From NCBI GenBank assembly GCA_020634215.1, contig JACKCD010000016.1, positions 1 through 64,000 on the forward strand: DNA of 64,000 nt. Direction: 5' to 3'. The translations under genes and the position numbers were made by a program. This document shows, one piece after another, positions 43,601-51,353 of the stretch; the stretch's first letter is position 1, and each line of letters starts with the position of its first letter. This DNA is from Ardenticatenaceae bacterium. Lineage in GTDB: Bacteria; Chloroflexota; Anaerolineae; Promineifilales; Promineifilaceae. The notes beneath the pieces are model-generated. The model had not been told where the DNA came from, did not search any database, and was given only the letters and a program-made list of their open reading frames with translations.

Positions 43601-46427
43601 GACGATTAACCTGACCTTGAGCAACCCCACCAACGCCTCGTTGGGTGCCAACAGCACCGCCGTGCTGACCATTGCCGACAACGAAGGGGTCAAGTTCAGT
43701 GCCCTTTCTTACCAAATCAATGAAGATGGCGGCGCGGCTACCATTACCGTGCAGTTGATTGGTACTGCGACTTCCCCCGTAACGGTTCACTATAGCACCG
43801 TGAGCGGCACAGCGACCGCCGGGCAAGACTACACCTCTGCTACCGATGTCGCCCTTGTCTTTAACATTGGTGAAAGCACCAAGACGTTTAACGTGCCGAT
43901 TTTGGAAGACGATTTGCGTGAAGGGGATGAGACGCTACAGCTTAAGCTAACCAACCCCATCAACGCTTCGCTGTCTACCATTCCAGAGGCGACGTTGACC
44001 ATTCACGACAATGAAGCACCGGTTACGGCTTCATTTACCGTTGCCAACGTTAATGCTAATGAAAACATTGGCACTGCGACCTTGACGGTCAACCTCTCTG
44101 GCAAATCGCAGCCGGCCGTTTCGCTCAACTTTGCCACCGTGGATGAGACCACCACCGCCGGGGCCGACTATACCCCCACCAGCGGTACGCTGACCTTTAA
44201 CACAGGTGAAACCAGCAAAACCATTTCGGTACCGATCATTGATGACGCTGAGGCTGAGAACATCGAAACCCTTAAAGTCGTCTTGTCCAACCCCGTTAAT
44301 GCCACGCTGGGGGCACTGCCAGAAAGCAAAATCACCATTTTTGATGATGAAAACGCAGCGCGGGTGCAGTTTAGTGCCGAAAACTATTCGGTGAGTGAAG
44401 GCGGTGCGTCAGTGGCGGTGCAAGTCACGCTGTCCAAGATCACCATTGACCCGGTTACGGTGACTTATGCTACCAGCAACGGGACGGCTACGGCGGGCAG
44501 TGACTATACCACGACTACCGGCAATTTGATTATGTCGCCAGGGCAAACCTCGGCTACGTTCAATATCCCGATTGCTGAAGATTCTCTGCCAGAAGATGAT
44601 GAAACCATCATTGTGACGCTGAGTAACCCGATCAATGCCTTTTTGGGTGGGCCAGCCACCGCTACGGTGAAGATTGTGGACAATGAGTCCAAGGTTCGCT
44701 TTAGTGCTGCTACCTATAACCATCCGGAATCGGCCGGCAATGTGGTGATTGAAGTGTGGGTTGAGCCACCGTCGCCGCAGCCGCTGACCATTGAACTGGA
44801 TATGTCCACTGGCACGGCTACGGCTGGGGCTGACTACATTGACATGGGTACGACGCTGCAGTTTAGCGCCAATGAACATGACAAGAAGATTACGATTCCG
44901 ATTGTGAATGATTCGTTGGATGAAGCAAACGAAACGATCAATCTGGAGCTGAAGAACTTGGTGACGGCCGGGACTGTGTACCTGGGGCTGAGCAAGGCGG
45001 TTTTGACCATTGAGGACAATGACGCTGCGCCAACGGCTCGAGTGGGGAACAGCACCTTTAGCATTGACGAGGAAGATCGCACCGTGGAGGTGGAGGTATT
45101 CCTGAGCAGTGGCTCTGGTCGGGCGGTTTCGGTTGACTACGCCATTAGTGATGGGACAGCTTCGGCCAGTGGTGGCGACTTTGTTGGCAGCAGCGGTACG
45201 TTGAACTTTGCCGTGGGCGAAATTAGCAAGAAGGTGTTTGTGCAGATTAAAGAAGATAGTCTGGATGAACTGAATGAGACGATCAACTTTGTGCTGTCAA
45301 GCCCGGTGAATGCAACGCTGACCTCTCCAAGCGCGGCGACAATTACCATTGTGGATGATGATAGTCCGGCCACGGTGGGATTTGCCCAAAGTAACTACAG
45401 CGTGGCAGAGGATAGTGGCATTGCGACGGTGAGCATTGCCTTGGACACGGCTTCCGGCCGGCCGATCACGCTGAACTATGCTACCAGCAACGGCACGGCG
45501 ACGGCAGGCGACGACTACACAACCACCTCTGGGACGGTCACGTTTGCGGCTGGGGAGCTGACTAAGAACATTGTGATTCCGGTGCGGAATGACACCATGG
45601 ATGAAGCGGATGAGACGGTGAATTTGACGCTGAGTAATGTGGATGGGGCGGCAACGGGTGCCAGCACAACGGCCGTTCTTACCATTCTCGATGACGACGA
45701 AGCCCCCATTGTCCGCTTCCATCGGCCCACCTACGAAATCAGCGAAGGTGCTGGCGTGGTCAACGTTGAAGTCGAGTTGAGCAATGCCTCAGGCTTCCCG
45801 GTGCTGGTAGATTATGTAACCACGCCAGGAACAGCCACCACCCCAGCCGACTACATCGCCACCCCGTCATCTGGCAAACTCTCCTTTGCCGCTGGCGAGA
45901 CAATGAAGACCATCGCCATTGTCCTGGTGGATGACGGCCTGCTGGAACCAACCGAAACCATGAAGCTGCTTTTAAGCAATCCCTCGAATGCCAACCTCGA
46001 CTTCTTTAACGAAACGACGGTTGAAATTCTGGATAACGATGCTGCACCCAGCGTCACGGTTCAGTTTAGCGCCAGCCAGTACAGCCGCCCCGAAACAGCC
46101 AACTCCACGGCCATGGAGGTGCGCTTGTCGCAGGCAGCAGCCAGCACCGTCACCGTGAACTACACCATTGTGGGCAACACGGCAACCATGGGCACCGACT
46201 TCCTGGCTGCCAGTTCAGGCACGCTGACTTTCAGCCCCGGCCAAACCAGCAAGAATGTCACCTTAACCATTCTTGATGATCCGTGGGAGGAAGGCAACGA
46301 AACCCTGACGGTGACGTTGAGCAATCCCACCGGGGGGGCAACTCTGGGTTCACTCAGTTCTGCCGTCATGACCATTATCGACAACGACAGCTTCCGCGTG
46401 TCCTTGCCGATTATCATGCGTAAATAA
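40686..46427 (+). CDS. Giant secreted protein 3: shared N-terminal domain, SbsA-type Ig domain and twelve Calx-beta domains
   Basis: 1913 residues, starting at GTG 40686 with AGGAG 8 bases upstream. A hydrophobic signal (RYAGLIGLLVVLPLITWYVAVQALA) is followed by the shared N-terminal domain (SKLWWHDGIWWGVLF, TKDSTGQLWTTFV). Next is an SbsA/Big_5-type Ig-like domain (YAPANGASVPASSVIEATFSREMD ... YTVKLTSGIKDSIGRPL) and twelve Calx-beta repeats, several nearly identical (VQFSAATYSVAEDGGSATITVQL). The C terminus is SLPIIMRK. The near-identity of some repeats implies recent internal duplication. Likely an extended, calcium-stabilised surface protein. It has few AACGGCCGTT sites compared with proteins 1 and 4. 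Confidence 0.87.
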   Translation: MNVSRSPHKRMKRYAGLIGLLVVLPLITWYVAVQALAPAGTLLDLAGYIGSPYPETVSDPTASKPESKLWWHDGIWWGVLFASDGSGGGSFNIHRYDWGNKQWVDTGVVIDTRLNITADVLWDDSSNKVYIVAHKYDTGPNSVNPGDGGKLYRFSYDAVARTYSLDDSFPVEIALHGTESMVLTKDSTGQLWTTFVSIADGSAKYEVFVNRSLGDDLTWGEPFTLGTVDKDDVSSVVAFTDSEGAKVGVLWSDQDGTPKFHFSTHLDSDDVDTNWTSEAGIESLETSDDSVSMVTYNGHIYAAIQTVNTSSAEIGIGLMHRTPAGVWSVNAVTPVSASDARPIVVIDQGAPATNGDEFLYVVMAGKSSGNAICYQKSSLSSISFGGGNCSASPSGAQVLFIADDATTAPELKDFNNPTSSKQVLSKDLTGLVVVGSSETLTTQYYGFNFIGDPPAVVYPYAPANGASVPASSVIEATFSREMDQATLTTSNFIVEGPSGPIAGSVSYNNSARKATFTPNPPLIAGLDYTVKLTSGIKDSIGRPLREGLTSGEVRETWSFSTQGTAVRFNPTTYNVTEGTGSVTLSVNLTKASAQAVTVDYSMTNGTATGGNDFVATPGTITFAPGETNKTFSVNIIDDAVVEVTESFTVSLSNATNASLGASTTATVTIADNEGVQFTSTTYSVAEDGGSATITVVLSGPSTNVVSVGYQTQDGTALAGSDYNSVSGTLVFPIGETVKTFNVPIIDDTKTENSEELTLKLLNPVNVSLGPVNTATLTILDDEGVQFSSATYNVNENAGQVEVTVQMTGTSPDIVQVDYATSNGTAIAGQDYVATSGTVVFNAGETTKTISIPITDDGLSENNETFSITLSNSVNVSLGSPKTAVITIIDNETVQFSAATYSVAEDGGSATITVQLAGEPQAAITVDYATSSGTATLGVDYTAASGTLTFNPGEIAKTFIVPILDDNVVEAPETINLTLSNPTNASLGANSTAVLTIADNEGVKFSALSYQINEDGGAATITVQLIGTATSPVTVHYSTVSGTATAGQDYTSATDVALVFNIGESTKTFNVPILEDDLREGDETLQLKLTNPINASLSTIPEATLTIHDNEAPVTASFTVANVNANENIGTATLTVNLSGKSQPAVSLNFATVDETTTAGADYTPTSGTLTFNTGETSKTISVPIIDDAEAENIETLKVVLSNPVNATLGALPESKITIFDDENAARVQFSAENYSVSEGGASVAVQVTLSKITIDPVTVTYATSNGTATAGSDYTTTTGNLIMSPGQTSATFNIPIAEDSLPEDDETIIVTLSNPINAFLGGPATATVKIVDNESKVRFSAATYNHPESAGNVVIEVWVEPPSPQPLTIELDMSTGTATAGADYIDMGTTLQFSANEHDKKITIPIVNDSLDEANETINLELKNLVTAGTVYLGLSKAVLTIEDNDAAPTARVGNSTFSIDEEDRTVEVEVFLSSGSGRAVSVDYAISDGTASASGGDFVGSSGTLNFAVGEISKKVFVQIKEDSLDELNETINFVLSSPVNATLTSPSAATITIVDDDSPATVGFAQSNYSVAEDSGIATVSIALDTASGRPITLNYATSNGTATAGDDYTTTSGTVTFAAGELTKNIVIPVRNDTMDEADETVNLTLSNVDGAATGASTTAVLTILDDDEAPIVRFHRPTYEISEGAGVVNVEVELSNASGFPVLVDYVTTPGTATTPADYIATPSSGKLSFAAGETMKTIAIVLVDDGLLEPTETMKLLLSNPSNANLDFFNETTVEILDNDAAPSVTVQFSASQYSRPETANSTAMEVRLSQAAASTVTVNYTIVGNTATMGTDFLAASSGTLTFSPGQTSKNVTLTILDDPWEEGNETLTVTLSNPTGGATLGSLSSAVMTIIDNDSFRVSLPIIMRK

Positions 46428-46437
46428 TTGGACAAAC

Positions 46438-46514
46438 GTTTGGCTGGTGCAATGCCGCCGTGCGCTGCCAGCCAAACAAACTGTGGGTTGCTGTCCAAGG
46501 GACAGTAGCCCACA
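46438..46514 (+). terminator. Two successive hairpins after Calx-beta gene 3
   Basis: A 10-bp perfect stem GTTTGGCTGG/CCAGCCAAAC (46438-46447 and 46468-46477) is followed by a 15-bp stem with two mismatches (46482-46496 and 46500-46514). Together they end the gene's transcript. The rest of the spacer to 46697 shows no gene. Confidence 0.55.
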
Positions 46515-46696
46515 ATCTTGTGTTCCTAACAAAAAGTTTCTGCCGCAGACAGCGTGCTAAGCCTGTGCCGGTTTACGACATGGTGGTTTTAGAGATGGCT
46601 CTGTAGTGGAAATGGCGTTGGGCAAATATCTTTGACACGCTTATGGTGGGGGGATCCATCTACCTAGGCAAATAACGATTTGTGTGGGAGTCTTTT

Positions 46697-49600
46697 ATGA
46701 AAACACCGAACTTTTCTCTTACGAAATTTTTTCGCTTTGTCTTTTTTCTTTTAGCAGGTGCTGTGTTGGTTGGCGCTGGCTTGCCCTCAGGGTTTGGCGC
46801 ACCAACGGCCGTTTCTGCTTTAGCCAACGTTGGGTACGAGGGGCTTGATTACAAACTTTCGGGCGTAACCGAACCAACATCCGAAATGGCGCAAAGCAAG
46901 CTGTGGTTCCACGATGGCAGTTGGTGGGCCAGCATGTTGGACAAAACCTCAGCCAGCTACCACATCTACCAGCTTGATTGGGCCACACAGCAATGGAATG
47001 ACACAGGCGTTCAGCTAGACAACCGCCCCAAAACAAAGGCCGATGTGCTGTGGGACGGTACCTACCTGTACGTTGCCTCTTCCTCTACTTCCGACCCGAT
47101 TCGCCTGTATCGCTATACCTATAGCAATGGTACCTACACCCTTAGTAGCGGCTTTCCGGTACAGCTTAGTTCCGATAAGGCGCGGGTGGTGGTTATTGAT
47201 AAAGATAGCACCGACACGCTGTGGATTACCTATACCCAGGGTAACAAAGTGTATGTTGCCCATAGCGATGGGGCAGATGATAGTTGGATAACACCTTACT
47301 TGCTGCCTGTAGCTGGGTCAACCGGGCTATTGTCGGTAGACATTTCGGCTGTTGTGGCCTACAGCGGCCATGTCGGGGTGATGTGGAGCAACCAGGGCGA
47401 CATGCAAATGCACTTTGCAGTGCATCAGGACGGGGCGGGTGATGCGGCCTGGACAGAGGTGATTGCCTATGCTTTGTCGGCCGATGACCACATCAGCCTG
47501 CGTTCGCTTAATGCTGACCCGGCTGGCAATGTTTTTGCGGCGGTCAAAGGTTCCTATGTGAACCCCGATGAGCCACAAATTATTGTGCTGGCTTGCACCA
47601 CGGGCAACTGTGCCCAGGCCAGCAATTGGAAATCGGCCGTTGCCTTCTCGCGCAATGCCCAGCCCTATAAAACACGCCCATCAGTCGTGTTAGACTCGAC
47701 CCACCGTGAAATCTATGTGTTTGTGACCGACACAGGCGGCGGTAATGCCCTCTACAAAAAGGCAAGCTACGACACCCTGAACTTTCCGGCTGGCAGCGGT
47801 ACCGTCTTTATTGACTATAGTTCGGCGGTTAATAATGTGACGACAACCAAGCAAACGGTAAATATTAGTTCGGGGATTGTGGTGATGGCGAGCAGCAGCA
47901 GCAAATATTACCATAACTGCATTGAGCTAAACGGCTCTGGCATATGCCCCGACCCGAACAAATCGTCGGTGGTGGAATTTGCCAGCGCGACGGTTGATGC
48001 CACCGAAGCGGCGGGAACAGCCACAATTACCGTGAAGCGGATGCTGGCAACCAACACGGTGGTATCAGTAGATTATGCCACCAGTGACGGAACGGCCGTT
48101 TCTCCCGACGACTACACCAGCCAAAGCGGCACCCTGACCTTTAACGCCGGTGAAATCGAAAAAACCATTATCGTGCCGATCAACAACGATGCGTTGGATG
48201 AGGAAGACGTGGAGACGGTGCAACTGACTCTGAGCAACCCCACCGGGGATGCCACGCTGGGCACTGCCACCAGCACCCTCAACATCGCCGATGACGACGA
48301 CCTGCCCACCGTGCAGTTAAGCAGTGCGGCCTATAGCCTGAATGAAGCCGATGGCGAGGCGACGATTATGGTACAGTTGAGCGCGGCTTCGGGGCGGGAA
48401 GTAACGGTGCAATATGCCACGGCGGACGGAACGGCCGTTTCTCCCGACGACTACACCGCCATTCCGCTCACCACCCTCACCTTTGCCTCCGGCACCATCA
48501 GCCAAACCTTTACGGTGGAAGTGGTCAACGACGCACTCTTTGAAGAAGATGAATTTGTCGGGCTGGTGCTTTCCACCCCCAGCAACGCCACCCTGGGCAC
48601 ACCCGCCAGCGGCGCATTGACCATTGTGGACGACGAAGCGCCGCCTACGGTGGCCTTTAACAGCGACACCATCAGCATTGCTGAAGATGGTGGCAGTGCC
48701 GAAGTCGAGGTGCTGTTGTCGGCGCTCTCCACGCTGCCCATTTCGGTGGATTATGCGGTGAATGACGGAACGGCCGTTGCTGGCGAAGATTACACCGCCG
48801 TTGCTGCTGGAACCCTGACCTTTGCTAGTGGCGAAGGCAGCAAGGTCATCACCGTGCCGATTACCGACGATGCCCTGGACGAGGATGACGAAACCATCAG
48901 CCTGGTTCTGAGCAACGTGGTGGGGGCAGATGCCACCCTGGGCAGCCCGGCCGAAACCACGCTGACGGTGCTGGACAACGATGAAATGCCCACCGTGCAG
49001 ATCAGCGGCGAGGTGATTGATGTGGACGAGGATGCTGGCGAGGCCGTGGTGACGGTGACGCTGGGGCAGCCTTCGGGTCGTGAGGTCACAGTGGAATTTG
49101 CGACGGCGGCAGAAACGGCCGTTGCTGGCGACGACTACGAAACCATCACCGGCACGCTGACCTTTGCCCCCGGCGAAACCAGTGGCGAAATTGCCATTTC
49201 CGTGCTGGATGACGAGATGGACGAAGCGGATGAGACCCTTGCCCTGACGATCAGCAACTTTGTCAACGCCCGCGTGGGCAGCAACAGCGATGCCCAGGTG
49301 CGGATTGTGGACAATGATGCCGAGCCGACGGTTTCCTTTGACCAGGAGATCTACCCGGTGCAGGAAAACCAGGGGCCGGCCGTGCTGACCATCTCCCTCA
49401 GTGCCCCTTCCGGCCAAACGGTGTCGGTGCGCTATAAATCCAACGGCGGTTCGGCCTCGGCCGGTGGTGATTATGCTGCCGTGGACAAGAAGCTGACCTT
49501 TGACCCTGGCGAAACGAGCAAGACGGTGGAGGTGGGTGTGTTTGATGATGCGCTGGTGGAGGGGTTGGAAACGGCCGTTATTGCCCTCAGCAGCCCCGAA

Positions 49601-50026
49601 AACGTGACCATTGGCGACATTGGCACCACCACCATCAACCTGCTCGACAACGAAGTGCCGATGCTCCACACAGACAGCCTCAGCTACAGCGTAGCCGAGG
49701 GCAATGGCAAGGTGCGTATTACCTTGACGCTCGACGAGCCGTTTACCATGAACGCCACCGTCGAATACGCCACCATAGACGGCACCGCCAAAGCTGGCTC
49801 AGACTATGTTGCCAAGACGGGCAAAATTACTTTTGCCCCTGGGCAAACCAGCAAAACAATTGAACTGGAGCTGCTGGAAGATGATTTGACCGAAGGGGAT
49901 GAAACCTTCACCCTGGTCTTCTCCAACCCCATCAATCTGCTGCTGGCCGCTGACGAACTGCCCATTACTGTCAAGGATGGCAATGGCGCGGTGATGATTT
50001 ATCTGCCGATTATTAAACGGCCGTAA
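46697..50026 (+). CDS. Giant secreted protein 4: shared N-terminal domain and six Calx-beta domains
   Basis: About 1109 residues from ATG 46697, which has GGGAG six bases upstream; the frame extends to a GTG at 46682. Signal sequence KFFRFVFFLLAGAVLVGAGLP. The shared N-terminal domain shows SKLWFHDGSWWASML, TKADVLWDGTYLYVASS and DKDSTDTLWITYT. Six Calx-beta repeats follow (for example NGTAxSPDDYT turns and IADDDD linkers). The C terminus is MIYLPIIKRP. It is the shortest of the four paralogues, consistent with repeat loss or an ancestral form. It converges with queA, with a hairpin repeat between. Confidence 0.86.
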   Translation: MKTPNFSLTKFFRFVFFLLAGAVLVGAGLPSGFGAPTAVSALANVGYEGLDYKLSGVTEPTSEMAQSKLWFHDGSWWASMLDKTSASYHIYQLDWATQQWNDTGVQLDNRPKTKADVLWDGTYLYVASSSTSDPIRLYRYTYSNGTYTLSSGFPVQLSSDKARVVVIDKDSTDTLWITYTQGNKVYVAHSDGADDSWITPYLLPVAGSTGLLSVDISAVVAYSGHVGVMWSNQGDMQMHFAVHQDGAGDAAWTEVIAYALSADDHISLRSLNADPAGNVFAAVKGSYVNPDEPQIIVLACTTGNCAQASNWKSAVAFSRNAQPYKTRPSVVLDSTHREIYVFVTDTGGGNALYKKASYDTLNFPAGSGTVFIDYSSAVNNVTTTKQTVNISSGIVVMASSSSKYYHNCIELNGSGICPDPNKSSVVEFASATVDATEAAGTATITVKRMLATNTVVSVDYATSDGTAVSPDDYTSQSGTLTFNAGEIEKTIIVPINNDALDEEDVETVQLTLSNPTGDATLGTATSTLNIADDDDLPTVQLSSAAYSLNEADGEATIMVQLSAASGREVTVQYATADGTAVSPDDYTAIPLTTLTFASGTISQTFTVEVVNDALFEEDEFVGLVLSTPSNATLGTPASGALTIVDDEAPPTVAFNSDTISIAEDGGSAEVEVLLSALSTLPISVDYAVNDGTAVAGEDYTAVAAGTLTFASGEGSKVITVPITDDALDEDDETISLVLSNVVGADATLGSPAETTLTVLDNDEMPTVQISGEVIDVDEDAGEAVVTVTLGQPSGREVTVEFATAAETAVAGDDYETITGTLTFAPGETSGEIAISVLDDEMDEADETLALTISNFVNARVGSNSDAQVRIVDNDAEPTVSFDQEIYPVQENQGPAVLTISLSAPSGQTVSVRYKSNGGSASAGGDYAAVDKKLTFDPGETSKTVEVGVFDDALVEGLETAVIALSSPENVTIGDIGTTTINLLDNEVPMLHTDSLSYSVAEGNGKVRITLTLDEPFTMNATVEYATIDGTAKAGSDYVAKTGKITFAPGQTSKTIELELLEDDLTEGDETFTLVFSNPINLLLAADELPITVKDGNGAVMIYLPIIKRP

Positions 50027-50035
50027 AAGATAGTT

Positions 50036-50095
50036 TCACGCAAAGCCGCAAAGCCGCGAAGGAAAAAATCTTTGCGACTTTGCGACTTTGCGTGA
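50036..50095. repeat. Inverted repeat of CACGCAAAGnCGCAAAG type between convergent genes
   Basis: Arms 50036-50057 and 50074-50095 match at 20 of 22 positions, and the mismatches become G-U pairs in one RNA strand. Units of GCAAAG repeat within each arm. It lies exactly between Calx-beta gene 4 and queA, so it can act as a bidirectional terminator and is probably a dispersed repeat. Confidence 0.65.
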
Positions 50096-50099
50096 GTTT

Positions 50100-51203
50100 T
50101 CAAAAAATCAACATCGCGTCCCCAAACGAATAGAAGCGGTATTGTTCCTGAACGGCCGTTTCATACACCCCCAACATCTTCTCCCGCCCCATAAACGCCC
50201 CCACCAGCATCAGCAAACTTGACTGCGGCAGATGGAAATTGGTAATCATTCCGTCCACTGCCCGGAATTTGTACCCCGGATAAATAAACAAATCCGTTGG
50301 CCCGGCAAACGCCGCCACCGGTTTCCACGGGCAAAAATTGCTTGTTTCGCCGCTGGCATCGCTTTGGCTCATGTGGCGCAGGCTGCCGCTGATCCCAGCG
50401 GAGCGCAAAGCGGCGGTTTCCAGCGTGCGAACGGCCGTTGTCCCAATGGCAATCAGCCGCCCCCCCGCCAACTTTGCCTCGTTAATCCGCTTGGCCGTTT
50501 CTGGCGACACCGTGGCCCATTCGCTGTGAATGGGATGGTCGGCTACGTGTTGCGTCTCCACCGGCTTGAAGGTGTCTAGCCCCACATGGAGCGTGACCGT
50601 TTCAAACAGCACCCCCTTTTCGCGCAGCGCCAGCAGCAGGTCGCCGGTGAAATGCAGCCCGGCGGTGGGGGCAGCGGCGGAGCCGGTGGGGCGGCTGTAG
50701 ACGGTTTGGTATCGCTCACTGTCGGCCAACGGCTGCTGGATGTAGGGAGGCAGCGGCACGTGACCGAGGCTGTCGAGGTTGTCATCAAGCGGGTGGTTGA
50801 ATTCAATTTCACGCAGGGGGCCGGGAAAAACGGCCGTTATAGTCCCCACCCACTCGCTCACCTTCCCCGCCGCATCGTAGAGGGTGATGGTTGTGCCTTC
50901 GCGCATCTTTTTGCCGCCGACCAGGGCGTGCCAACGGCCGTTTATCTGCTTCTCTAGCAGCAAAATTTCTGCCTTGCCTCCCGTGGCCTTTTGCCCAAAC
51001 AGCCGCGCCGCCATCACCCGGCTGTTGTTGCCCACCAACATGTCGCCCGGTCGCAAATAGTCGCCCAGATCGGCAAAGGTGCGGTGAACAACCTGGTCGT
51101 TTTGTCTATCCACCACCAGCAGCCGCGACGCATCACGCGGAGAGGCGGGCGTTTGGGCAATTAGCTCTGGTGGCAAGGTGTAGTTGAAGAGTTCTGTTTT
51201 CAT
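50100..51203 (-). CDS. queA: S-adenosylmethionine:tRNA ribosyltransferase-isomerase
   Basis: A 367-residue QueA, which transfers the ribosyl part of SAM to preQ1 in tRNA to form epoxyqueuosine. Diagnostic segments are FNYTLPPELIAQTPASPRDASRLLV, DMLVGNNSRVMAARLFG, GHVPLPPYI, QTVYSRPTGSAAAPTAGLHFT, THVGLDTFKPV-like TLHVGLDTFKPVE, GTTAVRTLE and TNFHLPQSSLLMLV. Length is normal for the family. No other queuosine gene is present. It stands alone between a hairpin repeat and the glycosyltransferase gene. Confidence 0.96.
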   Translation of the reverse strand: MKTELFNYTLPPELIAQTPASPRDASRLLVVDRQNDQVVHRTFADLGDYLRPGDMLVGNNSRVMAARLFGQKATGGKAEILLLEKQINGRWHALVGGKKMREGTTITLYDAAGKVSEWVGTITAVFPGPLREIEFNHPLDDNLDSLGHVPLPPYIQQPLADSERYQTVYSRPTGSAAAPTAGLHFTGDLLLALREKGVLFETVTLHVGLDTFKPVETQHVADHPIHSEWATVSPETAKRINEAKLAGGRLIAIGTTAVRTLETAALRSAGISGSLRHMSQSDASGETSNFCPWKPVAAFAGPTDLFIYPGYKFRAVDGMITNFHLPQSSLLMLVGAFMGREKMLGVYETAVQEQYRFYSFGDAMLIF

Positions 51204-51353
51204 ACTGCTGTAGACATGAAGAAAAAGATTTTGAGTTTGTGTTATGCAACTTCTCCTAACGTTTCACAATATTGACTCGTTAATGATAGCATTTCAGTAG
51301 GCGTTGAGGCGAAACAATTTCTGATTATCCATGCTAACAGGGCTTGCCACTTG

